A stretch of 6,114 bases of DNA, from contig JAISVD010000191.1 in the NCBI GenBank assembly GCA_031271875.1, forward strand, positions 1 through 6,114, given 5' to 3'. Of the stretch, positions 5,461 to 6,114 are shown in pieces. Position 1 is the first letter of the stretch, and every line of letters begins with the position of its first letter. The stretch comes from Spirochaetaceae bacterium. GTDB lineage: Bacteria; Spirochaetota; Spirochaetia; Treponematales; Treponemataceae. Made by a program: the position numbers and the translations under genes. The notes under the pieces were generated by a model, which saw nothing but the letters and a program-made list of their open reading frames with translations, ran no database searches and was not told where the DNA came from.

Positions 5461-6114
5461 ATGAAAAAGGGGATTTCAATAATGCTTCTGGGGTTGGCCG
5501 GTGTTCTGATATGCGCCGGAATCCTGTCATGTACCAAGGAAAAGGCCAAGCCGGAAAACGAAAAAAGCGGCGCTTCTTTCCATATCGGTATTGTTACCGG
5601 TACTGTTTCACAGTCTGAAGATGACCTGCGGGGCGCGGAGGAGCTTATCAAGCGGTACGGGAAAGTGTCCGACGGCGGTATGATTCAGCATGTTACCTAT
5701 CCCGACAACTTTATGGACCAGCAGGAAACAACCATCACCCAGATTGTTACCCTCGCGGATGATCCGCTGATGAAGGCAATTATTGTAAACCAGGGTGTCC
5801 CCGGAACCACCGAAGCCTTCAGGAGGATCAAGGCGCGGCGTCCCGACATTCTGCTTTTCGCAGGCGAGCCCCATGAGGATCCCCTCGTTATCCAGTCTGC
5901 GGCGGATCTCGCGGTGAGCGCGGATTTCATCTCCCGCGGATATACCATCCCCTGGGCGGCAAAGCAGCTCGGGGCGGAAACCTTTGTTCATATCTCCTTC
6001 CCCCGCCATATGTCCTATGAGACCCTGGGATTGCGCCGCCAGATCATGGAGCAGGCATGTAATGACTTGGGACTGCGGTTTGTGTTCGAGACCACCCCCG
6101 ATCCGACCTCCGAT
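5461..6114 (+). CDS. Lipoprotein with DUF3798-like, periplasmic-binding-like domain (3' partial)
   Basis: 218 codons are open to the window edge without a stop. Residues 1-23 are a lipoprotein signal (M-K-K, hydrophobic core, I-L-S-C with lipidated Cys24); Leu at -2 is atypical for enterobacteria but acceptable in spirochaetes. A charged linker (25-38) leads to a globular domain starting F-H-I-G-I-V-T-G-T-V-S-Q-S-E-D-D (40-55), followed by alternating strands and helices: H-V-T-Y-P-D-N-F (57-64 of the domain region, near residue 77), A-I-I-V-N-Q-G-V-P-G-T (107-117), I-L-L-F-A-G-E-P-H-E-D (130-140) and F-V-H-I-S-F-P-R-H-M-S-Y (175-186). I recognise this as the uncharacterised DUF3798 family (recalled, not searched). 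The alpha/beta pattern resembles type 1 periplasmic binding proteins, so I infer a membrane-anchored ligand-binding role, perhaps for an ABC transporter beyond the window. The ligand is unknown. Confidence 0.85.
   Translation, partial: MKKGISIMLLGLAGVLICAGILSCTKEKAKPENEKSGASFHIGIVTGTVSQSEDDLRGAEELIKRYGKVSDGGMIQHVTYPDNFMDQQETTITQIVTLADDPLMKAIIVNQGVPGTTEAFRRIKARRPDILLFAGEPHEDPLVIQSAADLAVSADFISRGYTIPWAAKQLGAETFVHISFPRHMSYETLGLRRQIMEQACNDLGLRFVFETTPDPTSD

Noticed and set aside
5403..5618. Small + strand frame starting TTG 5403 with AGGAG just upstream, a possible leader peptide or small gene
   Set aside because: Spacing is only 4 nt, the frame runs out of register through the lipoprotein signal sequence, and the peptide has no recognisable character. 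Its RBS-like AGGAG lies in the loop of the leader hairpin.

Overview
The window looks like ordinary chromosomal DNA of moderate G+C from a diderm bacterium. A spirochaete (Treponema/Spirochaeta type) is my best guess. The reasons are the pair of beta-barrel outer-membrane proteins ending in aromatic residues, a lipoprotein with a relaxed lipobox (I-L-S-C), a divergent MraY with a P-L-H-D-H motif, and a DUF3798-type protein. The assignment is inferred from protein character, not from a marker gene.

Layout. Positions 1-644 (+) hold the C-terminal part of an outer-membrane barrel protein whose start lies before the window. A 30-bp gap leads to a second, complete barrel protein (675-2423, +) with a signal peptide and Wzi-like (capsule assembly) character. 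The two look like diverged tandem paralogues, probably one transcript. Facing them across a 64-bp junction is a minus-strand pair: purH (3550-5145, the last two steps of IMP synthesis), then mraY (2488-3537, the first membrane step of peptidoglycan synthesis). purH and mraY are 12 bp apart, and that gap carries the mraY ribosome binding site, so they are almost certainly co-transcribed. From a 315-bp divergent region (5146-5460), a third unit runs rightward: a lipoprotein with a DUF3798-like domain (5461 to the window end, truncated by the edge).

Regulation. The divergent region contains a good sigma70-type promoter for purH-mraY (TTTACA-N17-TAAAAT) and one for the lipoprotein (TTGCCT-N17-TATAAT), the latter followed by a long AT-rich leader with hairpin potential. 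An inverted repeat is centred on the purH -10 box, and the purH Shine-Dalgarno can fold onto the bases before its ATG.

No RNA genes, mobile elements, CRISPR arrays or clear intrinsic terminators were seen. I found no evidence of a wholly new system. The points most worth checking are a C8 tract early in the complete outer-membrane gene (possible phase variation), the purH-mraY coupling with the altered MraY histidine motif, and the long leader of the uncharacterised lipoprotein.
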